Positions 11,292 to 22,602 are shown, counted from the first letter of the stretch. The stretch is DNA of 64,000 bases from Blepharisma japonicum (GCA_949751835.1 CATKHK010000015.1:372001-436000), one strand, 5' to 3'. Numbers and translations: made by a program. Notes: generated by a model not told the origin, from the sequence alone.

Positions 11292-11488
11292 TTTGAAAGT
11301 TCCCGGCAAATAAATTAATGGAAAATTGAATGATTCTTTGAATTTTTCGCACTTTTAAAGCCTTTTTTACTAGATTTATTTTTGTTATAGATAAACTTGA
11401 ATTATTTTATGGAAATTTTAATCATTGATTAATAGATCATTAGTTTTTGTTTAATTTTTTCAAAAAAATTCATGTCCCAAGGTTTAAA

Positions 11489-12394
11489 TTATTCATGCTT
11501 TTCTTCTTCAAATCTGTTATATCCTTGCTGCCGGCTTGATCTTAATTCGTTTATTGCTGTATTTCCTGCATCTCTTAGGATATTTACTGCATTTTCTAAG
11601 CCTTGAAATATTGTGCTTGCAGCAAGAAGGCTAGACCTGCCTAGAACTCTTGCAGATTGATAAGCTTCAGAGTTTTGAATATTGTTTCTTATATCAGAAT
11701 TTTGAAGATTTGTGACAAAATTCTGCGCTGCTTGACTTGTGGCATCAAGTGCTCTATTCGCCATAACCTTGGCCATAAATAGCCCAATTTGTGCTTTTGC
11801 TTTATATTCTTCTACTTTTTCTGGAGTTATTTTATTTTTTAAATATTCCTCTCCTTTTCTAATCCCTTCTGTTGCAATCTCGGCTCCTTTAATAATTCCA
11901 GCTTTAATTTTTTGAGACACTTGTCTAGCATTTTGATCTCTTGGGTTGTCATCTATAATGTCTCTTCATTCTTGAATTAATGCAATATTTTGAGGTTGAT
12001 TTAAAGCAATATTTTGAGGTTGATTTAAAGCAATATTTTGAGGTTGATTAAATTCTGAAGCTTGCTGAATGTCAGCAAATGTTGTATGCTGCTGCAATAT
12101 CATCTCGAAAACTTCGATTTCTAGATCGTCAGTTTGATCTGGGAAAATAAGCTCAATAAAACCATCACTGCTTGGGAAGAAATATTGATTTTTATGGTTT
12201 CTGAGGACTGCAAGTTCATTGAATAGTGAATAAGAGAAATCACCAATTGAAATTAGATAAATATTTTCAGATAATGAATGAATTATTTGCAGCTCTCCTG
12301 ATGATAATAAATAGCGATTTCCTTCTCGAACTTCATATATTTGACAATTTTCAATAGATAGAATCAGTTCTGTTCTTCTTTCAATCGATTCCAT
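11489..12394 (-). CDS. Spartin/senescence-domain protein
   Basis: 301 residues from ATG 12394 to TAA with TGA(Trp) at 11963-11965. The N-terminal 110 residues are a beta-rich region (ERRTELILSIENCQIYEV, then FFPSSDGFIEL), as in the plant-related N-terminal region of spartin. Then comes a triple NQPQNIAL repeat. The C-terminal half, IKAGIIKGAEIATEGIRKG onward with many small residues and amphipathic helices, matches the senescence domain of spartin, ending in FQGLENAVNILRDAG. In animals spartin acts on lipid droplets and endosomes. The call rests on this domain order. Confidence 0.7.
11982..12053 (-). repeat. Three 24-bp tandem repeats encoding NQPQNIAL
   Basis: Three nearly identical 24-nt units within the spartin-like gene, each encoding the octapeptide NQPQNIAL (the last copy on the coding strand runs into IQEW). 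In-frame expansion in the linker between the two domains; copy number may vary between cells or strains. Confidence 0.9.
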
Positions 12395-12722
12395 ATTTAT
12401 AGATGCAAAAAATCATTAACAAAAGAAAAATAAGTAGATATATTAGATCTGCCTTAAATGTATTATTCTGATGTGAAATTATTAAAAAGCTTTTTTCAAG
12501 CTATTTTTCCATAATTCGTTAGCTCTTCTAAATGATCTAATCAAAGAAGCTTAATATTTTTGGTAAAAATGTCTCCCTATTAAAGAGATTTTATAGTTCT
12601 TAGTTTTATATTTCTAAATATTTCAAGACACCCAATTTAAATTGTATATATAAGGTAAATGTAGCTTATAGATTCCAAAAGACAGTGCATATTTTGTAGA
12701 TTCCATTATAAGGGAAATATAA
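12395..12722. other. Divergent intergenic region, no gene seen
   Basis: About 330 bp between the divergent starts of the spartin-like gene and the Pro-rich/Cys-rich gene. AT-rich; it presumably contains both promoters. No clear inverted repeat or RNA gene. Confidence 0.6.
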
Positions 12723-14870
12723 ATGAATTTCGACCCTGTAATCCCACACAACCCGAACAAGAATGATGCTGGATTGGTAAATGCTCCCAAAAATGCACTT
12801 AAAGGCTCTGCAATTCTTGCAAGTAATAAAGGCTCAGAAATGATTGCAAGTAATGTTGACTCAAACACTGAAACTAAAAATCCATTGAGAGCTTCAGGAA
12901 TGCTGAAAAGTTCTATGAATGTAAAAGGCGTATACAACCCTAAAGCGAACTACAAAACTCCTGCACCTCGATCAAGTGCTTCTTCAGAATCATCAGCAGG
13001 CATAAAGGAAGAGCCAATGATATCTCCTTTTGCGCAAGCTGAAACAAAAGTTCCTTTTGATCAAAATTCTAGCCACAATATAATTAATATTCCAAAGATT
13101 GGGCAGTCATTGCCAAAGCAAGAAGAAAATGTTCCTCAGCCAATGCTAAATCCTCAAAAGCCTATTCCTAAAGAAATGAGGGGCTCTCAGCCTAGAGTTC
13201 CTGAGCAAGAAGAGGAAAAGAAAAAGGTAAACTCTCAAAATCCTCAATTAAGCTCAAAGACTGAAGAAATAAAAAAACCAATAGAAAAAATTCCTTCAAT
13301 TCCAAAATACCCGGAACCTTCTCCTCTTCGGATTCCTGCTATGGACCCTCCAAAAAATATAGCTCCGAAGCCACAAGAAAACCCGAGCCAAAAATCAGAG
13401 CCAATTCTAAACAGTAAAAATCCTGATTCAAAGTCACAAATACCTGAAAATGCTCCTCAAAAAAAGCTTGATATTTCTGCAGGTGTTAAGGTTCAATCTT
13501 CAAATAATAAACCTCCAGAACCTGAGCCTATTCCCCAAGTTAAAACTGAAGTTCGTCCAAAAGCTCCTGCCCCACCGTTAATACCCAGAAAAGATCCAAA
13601 AGCTCAAGAAATCCCTCAAGTTGATAAAAATCAACCAATTGATAAAAAGATCACAGATGAGTCAAAATTACCTGAGCCTTCCAAGGAACCAAAAGGAGCT
13701 GAGCCAATCAAAAAGGGTTTTGAGATACCCAAGAAAGGTCCAGGTGCTCCTTTAAAAAAAGAAGAAGAAGAAAAAAAGTCCATAGAAAATCAGCCTAAAA
13801 ACCCATCATTGCCTGGCAAAGGCGTCTTTGCAATACCTGTTAAGAAAAAACCTCCAGCAGCCCAGCCTGAAATCTCTGAAGCTCCTATATCAGTAAGGCT
13901 TAAAATGGTCCCTTTCAGTGAATTTAAGCCAAAAGGCCAGCTTGTTCAAAACTTAAATCACAAAACAGATTTAGTCCCAATTATGGATAATACCGAAAAA
14001 TATAATATAGAGCCAGCTGAGTTGACTAATAGAGAAATTTCTAATTTAATTGACCTATTTTTACTACAAACTAGTAAAGTTAGCCAAAATATACTGGTTT
14101 CTGAGCCAAAAGTAGCAGAAGTTATTGCAAAATACTTAGAAGATGATCCAAGAATCTCAGAATTTTTTTCTAACAGAGATAATTGTGGAGACTGCAATCT
14201 AATTAGTGAAAAAATCCTTCTCGATTGTGGCGTAGAAGTTTGCAAGAAATGCATAAATAAAGAGCTCTCTTTAAAATCTAGATCCCTTATGCTTGTAACT
14301 GAGTATGATAACATAAAACCTCTATGTGACTATTGCAATTCACCCTACACTGAGGAGGAATATAAAAACATCCTAGGCAAAAATTATAGCTTTTATAGTA
14401 TTTTAAGAGAGGAACGATCAATATATCAGTTCAAAGATAATAAAAGCTGGCTAGGAAAAGAAGATGCATTTAAATCAGCCAGAATTGCTCATAACAGCTT
14501 AATTCCAAATAAATGCAAAAGCTGCAAAAAAGTAAAAAGGCTTTCAGATTTTTATGAAGAATGCTGTAAATGTTTGTGTAAAGATTGCTATGCTACCTTA
14601 AAGTGTATAGGAAATACTGTATGCCCATATTGCGAGGTTGATTTAAAGGTGAAAGATCTTGAAATTTTATGTAAAGGATGCAATATAAGAGTCAATAAAA
14701 TTGAGATGTGTGTGAGAGAGTTATGCTTTGGGCATAGTTTGTGCATGAGGTGCTTAAAAGAATCAAAGAAAAACAAAGCGTGCGCTTATCCAGAATGTAA
14801 GTCGGCACTAACTGAAGTGCAAATGAGAGAACTCAAAAGATTTTTTAAGAAGACTCAAGGAAAGGATTAA
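12723..14870 (+). CDS. Pro-rich protein with C-terminal RING-like cysteine cluster
   Basis: 715 residues. Residues 1 to about 400 are low-complexity and Pro/Lys/Glu-rich (many PxP and KPP motifs), probably disordered. Residues 480-715 carry many Cys in C-x2-C pairs: CGDC, CKKC, CDYC, CKSC, CKDC, CPYC, CKGC, CMRC, and a last CAYPEC. Pairs such as CGVEVCKKC and CGDC...CDYC look like successive RING fingers, possibly a divergent RBR or multi-RING E3 ligase. The expected RBR catalytic motif is not clear, so E3 activity is only a suggestion. A TAA precedes the ATG directly in frame, which fixes the start. Confidence 0.75.
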   Translation: MNFDPVIPHNPNKNDAGLVNAPKNALKGSAILASNKGSEMIASNVDSNTETKNPLRASGMLKSSMNVKGVYNPKANYKTPAPRSSASSESSAGIKEEPMISPFAQAETKVPFDQNSSHNIINIPKIGQSLPKQEENVPQPMLNPQKPIPKEMRGSQPRVPEQEEEKKKVNSQNPQLSSKTEEIKKPIEKIPSIPKYPEPSPLRIPAMDPPKNIAPKPQENPSQKSEPILNSKNPDSKSQIPENAPQKKLDISAGVKVQSSNNKPPEPEPIPQVKTEVRPKAPAPPLIPRKDPKAQEIPQVDKNQPIDKKITDESKLPEPSKEPKGAEPIKKGFEIPKKGPGAPLKKEEEEKKSIENQPKNPSLPGKGVFAIPVKKKPPAAQPEISEAPISVRLKMVPFSEFKPKGQLVQNLNHKTDLVPIMDNTEKYNIEPAELTNREISNLIDLFLLQTSKVSQNILVSEPKVAEVIAKYLEDDPRISEFFSNRDNCGDCNLISEKILLDCGVEVCKKCINKELSLKSRSLMLVTEYDNIKPLCDYCNSPYTEEEYKNILGKNYSFYSILREERSIYQFKDNKSWLGKEDAFKSARIAHNSLIPNKCKSCKKVKRLSDFYEECCKCLCKDCYATLKCIGNTVCPYCEVDLKVKDLEILCKGCNIRVNKIEMCVRELCFGHSLCMRCLKESKKNKACAYPECKSALTEVQMRELKRFFKKTQGKD

Positions 14871-15029
14871 TATTTGATAATAGTGAATTTAGCTAATTAT
14901 ATAAAATTAAATGGGTTACTAATTTTTTCAATGAAATTTCCAGAGTAGGCATATAGCTTGTATTCAATATTTTTCTATAATGTCTTAATGATTTTTTATA
15001 TTTTAATACTGTTAGCCTTTTTCATTTAA

Positions 15030-15545
15030 ATGGGGATGAGCATTAAGCTTATAGGAGGATTCATATGCAGTTTGGTTGTTTTATTATACTGCACAGAAAT
15101 TTATAAGAGACTTTCTAATTGAAACAGTTATACTGAAGTCCAAGAAGATACTGTGTGCTATGAAGTATTTTTTATAGAAATTTGACTTGTATTTCAAAAT
15201 ATAATTTGAATCATTTTAATTGCGATATCACTCTCACTATTGATTATTCCCAACAACTTGACAGTGATCTTATTAGCTTTATATGTTTTAGGGCCTTTTT
15301 TCCTATTTGCAACTCTTATATGCTTAGCTATCAGTATAAAATTTTTTAGCTGTTGTAATGATGAGCAAGATGATTGCATTGACTATTTTCCTTATAAAGA
15401 ACAATCAGATTTTCTTGTCATAATGCTGGTGTCACTTATGTTTTCAATTGCAGTTTGCTATTCTATGATAGATGCTATGTTTGGGCTTTTTATATTTAGA
15501 GAATACAGATCTAGCATTTCTCACATGATCCCTATGTATATTTAA
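15030..15545 (+). CDS. Small multipass membrane protein
   Basis: 171 residues from ATG 15030 (an in-frame TAA lies immediately upstream) to TAA, needing TGA(Trp) at 15120, 15183 and 15207. Four hydrophobic segments: residues about 5-22, 50-70, 75-100 and 125-150. The loop between TM3 and TM4 carries CCNDEQDDCIDYF, acidic and Cys-rich, possibly metal-binding or disulphide-bonded. No family recognised. Confidence 0.65.
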
Positions 15546-16943
15546 GATCTTTAATATTAAGAATTATATATAAATTGCTATAAAAGGAATGCTTATCTTA
15601 ATGTTTGTGCTTGCCGCCTAAATTGTAAAGCTTTCTCTTGTTGCCAGTCTATTTATATATCATTAATATGAGACATATGTAAGTGCAAGCTAATGATTGA
15701 AGACTATCTCAGAAAATCTGCATTTTGGAAGATTTTGCTAATTTCTTAGGCCGGATATGGAGATGCCAAAAACTTTAGTTCATGGGCATTTTTTAATCAA
15801 GAAACTGAGTTTCTATCAGGTAACAAGTAGTCTTCATCCTGTTGCTTTCTAAAAATTGAGCTAGGTATCTGTCAAGTTCTAAGAATGTAATTATTAGGAG
15901 CAAGCTACTCCCATTACCAGATGAAGGGCTGCATATACATAAGTTGCCCACTCACAATTTGAAGATGATATTCTGCTACCTAGTTCTTTTCGAGAGATTT
16001 GGTAGCAAAGAGGACGGTCTATCATAAGGCTGACTTTGATATCTGTAATAATTATAGCGGAAGTCTTTCATTAATTCTAATCCTTGCTCTATTTCAAGGC
16101 TCTAAGTTCTAAATAATATTTTTCACGAAGAAGATAAAACTATAAATCCATTATATTTGAAAAAAAAGTCTATCAAGCTTGAGCAATTAAACAAAAAATG
16201 ATAATAATAAAATATTGTAGATTTCACAACATGAGCAGAAATATCATCATTAAATAGAAAGCAGTTTTAAAAATGATATGAGATGCCATATAATAAAGTT
16301 TGCTTGCATTAATTGTTTTAGGCAACTTAATGAATAGAAGCAAGAGATTGATTTGATATTTAAAAAGTTAAATTCTATAATAAAAATAACTACTAGTCGA
16401 GTAAATTCTCAAGAGAGCTTTCTCTTAATCACCTATTTATTATACATTAGTTTTACCGGAATACCTCGTCCAGCTACACCAGGCTCAAAATAGAGCATAG
16501 GCTAGAGTTGCTAGTTGTTGATTTAAGAGGCATAAGATTTTATCCTTCACACTCCCAAAGAGGGTGACTCTTAGGCGATATTCGCACAAGAGTTAAATAC
16601 AGGGAAAGGCAACTTGTGAAGTGAGATTTTCCGAGCAAGCTGAGATGGAACTTATTTGGAATTCCTACAGCTTAATATTAATAGCATGACGTAGAGATGG
16701 CAGGCTTTTTACAAGCTAAAGTTCAAATAACAAGCTGCAGCTTATTCATCTTGCTAAAGTAAAATTTCTAAATTATTATTAGATATTAGAAAATTTAATT
16801 CTAGAAAGTGAAATTATATATCATTATTTATATTCATCACAAACCAACTTATACTTCAAATCTAAAATTTTCTTAGATGTTTAAATTATTTTCAAAATTT
16901 CTTTTATATAAACTTATTTAAATTACAAATATTTTAATTGTTT
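15546..16943. other. 1.4 kb without intact genes; hairpin-rich, possible ncRNA or gene relic
   Basis: No ORF longer than about 60 codons with an ATG. Parts are clearly less AT-rich than neighbouring spacers and carry short perfect stem-loops: GCTACC/GGTAGC near 15974-16003, GGAG/CTCC near 15897-15911, GCTC/GAGC near 16481-16495, GCGA/TCGC near 16575-16585. On the minus strand a short ORF beginning MKDFRYNYYRYQSQ (near 16070) is cut by TAG and could be a relic. I match no known RNA family. Confidence 0.4.
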
Positions 16944-17360
16944 CTAAACAATCGTCAACGCTCTTCTTCTATTCAAAAGACGTGAATTACCTGGCATTGT
17001 AAGTTTTACACAAGAAGGCTGCGACGAGCAGTCGTCTTTTACTGAAACAGTAGTAAGAGTACTATTCAGGAACTCCAAGACTTTTTCAACTTTTGGTTTT
17101 AAAGCACAATAGTGCTCGTCCTGTTCTTTTGTCATTGGGGTAAATAAAGCAAGTGCTTTGTTCGGATCCATTAATTGAAGCCAATTTGTGGAGTTAAAAA
17201 AATCATAGGATGGTTCTATTTCATGTGTGTAATGAGCTTCGAAGCTTTCTACTTGTCACTGTGAGTTGTCACTGCTATCTGCTGTGCTTGCAGTTGAAGT
17301 TCTTAATCGGCCTTTCACTTCAGATTCCAGGAGGAAGGCAAAATTATTTGTGTCCAGCAT
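16944..17360 (-). CDS. Unknown small acidic protein
   Basis: 138 residues from ATG 17360 to TAG, reading one TGA as Trp in NSQWQVESFE. The first 65 residues are Ser/Thr/Asp-rich. The C-terminal half, from MDPNKALALF, looks helical (KPKVEKVLEFLN) and ends in a basic RLLNRRRAL. A shorter start at the internal Met (17171) is possible. The opposite-strand ORF at 17210-17434 is its shadow. Family not recognised. Confidence 0.6.
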
Positions 17361-17735
17361 TTAATTATAATAAGGGACGGAAAATGATTGATGGAAAGAT
17401 AAAGAAAATTAAAAAACTTTGTGAGAAAGTTTAGAAAGGAAAATTAACTTTATGGCTTTCATGTATAATTTTGCAGGCAAATATTTCACTGATGAATTTT
17501 ATACAGATAATTTAAAATGGCTTTGATAAACCATTTATAAGGAAAAATTTGTGGAAAACCTTAGAACTAAAGAGGAAAAATTAATATTTAAAATATAAGA
17601 GTAGAAATTATAGAGCTAATTAATTTAAATATATTTTTCTTTTTTTAAAGTGTAATTCTATCATTAAATCTTGAAACTGAGCAAAAACGCTTGTTTTATC
17701 GTTTTTCTAATGCAAATTCAGTAATTCAAGCTCAT
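17361..17735. other. Intergenic, AT-rich
   Basis: About 375 bp between two minus-strand genes. Only tiny ORFs (for example a 25-codon one at 17452 forward). No structure recognised. Confidence 0.5.
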
Positions 17736-18602
17736 TTACAATAAATTTTGAGAATTTAAACTATTTAATAGTCCGTGCTTTCCTCTTCAAGTTCATTCAT
17801 TTTCTGCTTTATTTTTTAAATTTAAAGTTTGAATCGATTTAAAATTTTCTTCTTCCTGGATTTGCTCTTTAATGAACTTTCTCGGAGAAGCTTTAAGCCT
17901 TATGTGAATATCTGTAATTTTTGGTTTATGAAGGCTTTTTCTCTTTTTTTGGAGATTATTTGAATTGCTTTGTACAAAATTCTTTATGAGTCTTCCTTCA
18001 TTATTGTTAAATAATAAATTTTCAGCATTTCCATCACTAAAAACCCTTCTATGTGCGTGGATAATTTTTTCTTCAGATTTTTGTTTCTGCTCAATAGTCT
18101 TTTTATCGTTTGCAGTCGGTGAAAATAATTTAAACGTTGATGTAGATACTGGATGATGGTCAGATTTCGAGCCTCTTACGCTTCCATTTTGAATATAAAT
18201 AGGCTCTTCTTTTCCTAAAATTGTCGATTTTCTATTATTATTTCGATCAATCTTTTGAAAAAAATCAGTAGACACTGGGTTAGAAGCACTTTTTCTTCTA
18301 GCATTGGATAATTTCATTATTTTCTCATAGTTCCCAGTGTAATTTGAATCAATTGGATTTAAAACTGGATCGTTTATAAAGATGGTGCTCGGTTTAGATT
18401 CTGTTCTTAATATATCAGCTGAAGATTTACACCTTATGCACGCATTATTCTCTAGTGTCAATAATTTTGGTTCCCTATCTGTATTTGATGGCTGATTTAT
18501 TATAATGCTTTTGCGTTTTTGATTTAGTTTTGAGGCATTCTTAATGTGAATATTTCTGCCTTTTGAGAGGCGAAGTCGCTCTTTGATTTGCATTGCTCCC
18601 AT
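17736..18602 (-). CDS. Unknown basic Ser/Asn-rich protein
   Basis: 288 residues from ATG 18602 to TAA when two TGA near 17785 and 17791 are read as Trp (KAENEWTWRGKHG); the extra tail beyond residue 269 is short and less certain. The body is low complexity, rich in Lys, Ser and Asn, with a CIRC pair near residue 57 and a conserved-looking KITDIHIRLKASPRKFI segment. Probably disordered; no domain recognised. Confidence 0.6.
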
Positions 18603-18878
18603 TTTTTATTGTGTTTACGTATCTAGCTTTTTTTTTATTAGGAGAAAAATATTGATCCTGTGAAGAAATTTGCTTTATTTGAATAAATTGTCTCATCAAA
18701 GAGGAAAAATTAATTAAAATTTGTATTATAATGCTTTACATTTAATTATATTTGTTCATTAGAATTAGTGCCAAAGTAAATTTTCACTTAAAAATGCAGG
18801 CTTATATGTTTAGGAGTTCATTTTATTATCATTCGGAGCTTTAAAATTTTAATGTGCTAAGTTGGTAGCTAACCTAAG

Positions 18879-21062
18879 TTAATAGATATCATGTATGATA
18901 TTGAGAATTAATGTTGTCCATCCTGCAAAAGGATGTACCCTTTGTCCTTTTCCTGTTACATCACTGTACTGCTCCCACAAAAACCCATTATCTTTCCAAT
19001 TTCCAACAACAGTTTTTATAATATTTTCCTTCAAATTCCCATAAACTTGTCTTAAATCTTCATCGTCTCAGTAATATAGTTTAATACCTCTCAGTACCAA
19101 ATAATTGAAATTTATCCAAATTGGTCCTCTCCAGTAGTTTTCGCCAGTTCCATATAGCATATCTGATTTGCTTAATGATCTAAGCCCATGCTGTGACCAA
19201 AGCTCGCTCGGAGATTTAATAATCCTTATAATTTCTTTATATCCTGGAGAATCTTTTTTCAAAATTCCCATACAAAAAGGCAATAGATTTACGTAGCCAG
19301 TATGAGGAGAAAATGTTTTCTTTTTTACTAATTCAGGTCGATCTTCGAGCTTCTTAGCTTTTTTGCATTTAGGGCAAGAACAGTGGCCTTGGGTGTTTCC
19401 ACACCAACCAAATTCAGAGCAGCATGGAGAATCAGAATATGGGTTGCAATCAGAAGGGCCTCCTATTGGAGAAGGATTTTGATCTCCACATTTATTGTCG
19501 CCTCTCCAATAATATGGAGATTTTCCTTGCTGGTCTATAAACTGAACTCCAGAATAATCACTGTATTTTTTACCATCCCAATAAAGTTCATCCAATTGAG
19601 ATTCAAGCTTTTGGAGTTTTTTTGAATAAATTTCTCTGTCTTCATCATAGTAAAGATAGCCCGATATTTTGTGCATACATCTTGTAAAATAAGTTATTCA
19701 CGAATGTAAATCCAAATGACGCTCTTTGGAGCTAACCAATAGAGCTCTAGGATAATCATCAAGCCCACTTGCGAGATTATGATCCAATGTTCTCCCTTTC
19801 CACATAAAATACCCTTCTTCATTTAATTGACTGATACTAAGCCAAGCTAGCCATTTTTTCAGCTGTGGATAAATTGACTTTAAATATTTTGCTGTTTCGT
19901 TTTCTTCTAAATTTTCCTTTGAACTGTACATTAGTGCTTTGCTTAAATTATCTATAGAAAAAATAAGTGTTGGAGGGTTTCCGATATCCATATTCTGTGA
20001 CAAAAAGGCATCAGGAACTCTGCTTTCTGATAAAGGGCCTCTTATTTGTTCACGAGGTATCCAGCCACGGTCATCCATTGTATTTAGCCAACTCTTAAGC
20101 ACATCTTCACAAATTTCAGAGTTCCAATTGCAAGCTACTTGTAGATGAAATCCTTCATCTCATAGAAATCCTCTTGGGAAAAAAGTTTTGCTAGGGACAA
20201 AACTTAGCAAAGTATTGTTCATTTTCCTTTCTACACCATTAGGTGATTGCACAATTATTGGCCCTGAAAATAAGCTCAGCCCAGATAGAAGCATGCTTAA
20301 TGCTGAATATTCAAAATCTTCATATACTGGCTTCCCAAATTTAGTTTTGAATTTTTCTTTGAAACCTTCCACAAAATTTTCAAATGGGCTAATTTCAGCA
20401 TTTCCATATGAAATTGCTATTTCGAAAGGAGATTTTATAATAAACTGGAAAAATAATAAATTGCTCTCATCAGCTATATTATTATCAAGTATCCCAAAAG
20501 CATCAGCTCGCTTTTGGCTATTAAAACTATCTAACAGCCATTTTTGGGCGAATCTTTTTACTTTTCATAACTTATCATCAAGATTTTCAACATGTGCTCC
20601 TTTAGTATATGACATATAGGATTCATCAGAATTGGTTTTGATTTCAAATTCAATGCCATCTACAAGTCATTTATCTCCTCGTTTGATTATACTGCCATGC
20701 TTTTTAGCAATGTAAAACACAAGATTAATAAATTTTCCTTCTTTATCATATGCTGATCGGGCTATATGCTCTCCTTCTAATTCCATGATCCATGATTTTT
20801 CACCAATTCTGTATTTTTGTGTTAGCTCTATATAATTCTCTTTATCTGTTATCTGCTGCATATAAAATCTTCCTGGATCTGCATATAGGAACGAAAAATC
20901 AGCCAGATCTTCTCTGGTTTCATGGTTGAGCTTATAAGCACCTCCCCACATAATTCCAAATTCTACCCCTAATTTCTGATTAATAGTCGTCATATAATTT
21001 GCAGGGTTCAATAGCCAATCTATAGCGCTCGCTAAGGTAACTAAGAAGAATAACCCATACAT
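18879..21062 (-). CDS. GCS1: ER mannosyl-oligosaccharide glucosidase (glucosidase I, GH63)
   Basis: 727 residues, split by four or more TGA(Trp). Glucosidase I removes the outermost glucose of Glc3Man9GlcNAc2 on new glycoproteins in the ER. The first 14 residues (MYGLFFLVTLASAI) look like a signal peptide or anchor. The GH63 signature FFPRGFLWDEGFHL, at about 294-307, has its Trp encoded by TGA. SGLDDYPRA and GTGENYWRGPIWINFNYL (about 638-655) are the other conserved catalytic-barrel motifs. Between them, around residues 525-566, is a Cys-rich insertion (CNPYSDSPCCSEFGWCG) resembling a hevein-type fold. Lies back to back with TMEM258, 69 bp between starts. Confidence 0.93.
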
Positions 21063-21131
21063 TGAATTATTATAAATAGAAACTTGTCTAAGAAAAATGC
21101 AAATCCACGATAGATAATCATTCTTTATAAA

Positions 21132-21377
21132 ATGGCAACCTTACCAACAGGCCTTTCACCTTTTATCCCTCCTGTATCAGAAAAGCTTCATCCAGAGCTA
21201 GCTTTACTCTTATTTGTAATTGGGTTCATTCTTTTCTCATGGCTTTTTGTGTATCAACTTACAACATCAAAATCTCAAAGAAGCTTGTTTAAAGAAATCT
21301 GCATAGCGATTTGCATAAGTGTTTTGTGGGGATTTGCAGGACTGTTTGGGATGCTATCCGCTGGAGTATACGTATAA
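21132..21377 (+). CDS. TMEM258: TMEM258/Ost5-like oligosaccharyltransferase subunit
   Basis: 81 residues, the normal length of TMEM258 (79). Two transmembrane segments (about 25-45 and 57-78), the internal FVYQLTTSKSQRSLFKE matching the FVYEVTSTKxxRxxxKE loop of TMEM258, and the C-terminal GxLFGMLSAGVYV matching GVLFLLLWVGIYV. TMEM258 is a small subunit of the ER oligosaccharyltransferase. Its divergent neighbour, glucosidase I, trims the glycan that this complex attaches. Confidence 0.92.
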   Translation: MATLPTGLSPFIPPVSEKLHPELALLLFVIGFILFSWLFVYQLTTSKSQRSLFKEICIAICISVLWGFAGLFGMLSAGVYV

Positions 21378-21777
21378 TAAACTAAGACCTTATGCTTATC
21401 AATAAATTATAATTGTGCAAATATTTTTTCATAAATTATCTGACCCACGTAGTCTCATTTAGCCTTAGCAAAGAAAACTAGAATAATAATTAAGGATTTG
21501 GCTTCTATATTTTTTAAATTAATTAATAGATATGTGATTATATATGATTATGATATTTTTCTTTTATATCTACAATGAAGAAAATGAAATTTTGTATTAT
21601 ACAAGATAAAATATATAGTAACCAAAGTGTATTTGAAGATAATTAATAAAAGAAATATTTATTTTCTTATACTTTTTGCATCTTCGAAATAATTTTGAAA
21701 TTCATAAAAGGAAGAAAATCTTTTATCTTATAATCCTATAAATAAATTATCAAATAATTACTATATGTTTATTATAT
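21378..21777. other. Intergenic, AT-rich
   Basis: 400 bp between the TMEM258 stop and the stop of the convergent membrane-protein gene. Very AT-rich, with no ORF or structure that I can support. Confidence 0.6.
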
Positions 21778-22602
21778 CTAATTATTATCTTCAACAGCCA
21801 ATGCTTCATATTCAGGTCCTAAGTTTGGTTTTTCATAAAATTCAACACTCATCCCATACAAAAGTAGCGCTAAGGTAGGCACAGCAATTACAATTGCTGG
21901 TATCCAATCACTTACTGTAACCCTTAAAATCAATAAAAGCCCTGTTAAGAGCAATGCTGAATTAAAAATCAATTCATTTGCAATGGGTCTTAATCCTGTA
22001 TTTGATTTTTTATCTGTGCGAAATCTTGCGATCGCACACGAAATGATATGCAGCCCGCTTGCAGTCATAATCGGAATAGTTACAATTGCAAAGGATTCTG
22101 GAGAGTCTTCATCAAGGTGGAAGACAAACAATAATAAAAATGTACCGAAAGCGAAAAACCACACAAATAGCAAAAATGCTTGTCTTCTCATATTCACTTC
22201 AGGGTCAATAAGACCTGGCAGCATAAAGCAGCAAAATATCAAATACATAAGCAAAGTGTACCAGATAGCTATAAAAGCTACAGCCCAGCTTGTATCCAAA
22301 GTATCGTCTAATATCAAAGATCCAAGAATCCCAAATATTAGCAATGATAAAGAAATGTTATAAGAGATGATAAGGATAAATCTCCTAGATTTTCCTCGAG
22401 GGCAATTTATATTGAAATAACAGTGTATTCCTATTGGAAGAAGACACAGTGAAAGAAGTATAGGAATTGCTACCATAATTCAATCTGCATCTGTTCAATC
22501 ATCAGCTTTTATTGATACGAGCACGAGTCCTACAAAAAATGATACAGCGCCTGCGAACTTAATTACTTGAAATTCCTTTTCGCTGTCAAGGCCAAAGGTC
22601 AT
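21778..22602 (-). CDS. TMEM185-like multipass membrane protein
   Basis: 274 residues from ATG 22602 to TAG with TGA(Trp) twice in DDWTDADWIMVAIP. About seven hydrophobic segments. The repeated pattern of a short acidic LD/D motif followed by a Trp-containing helix (LDDTLDTSWAVAFIAIW; ADDWTDADWIMVAIP) resembles the TMEM185/Fragile-X-F (Tmemb_185A) family, where LDxxIxWxYWAVFxPxW repeats. Role in that family is poorly known. Family call is moderate; the membrane character is certain. Confidence 0.65.

Noticed and set aside
11292-11309. N-terminal extension of the CDK and similar longer starts (PTP, GOT1, paralogue B, 31688 gene)
   Set aside because: They begin at TTG or other non-ATG codons; the nearest in-frame ATG agrees with the family start.
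16440-16700. Possible RNase P/MRP RNA, SRP RNA or snRNA
   Set aside because: Some short blocks looked suggestive (ACAGGGAAAGGC), but the conserved core elements of these RNAs are not in the right order, so I only keep it as an unassigned hairpin-rich stretch.
17210-17434. 74-codon plus-strand ORF
   Set aside because: It is opposite to the minus-strand gene 16944-17360 (TGA = Trp), whose codons read as protein-like and continue in one frame.
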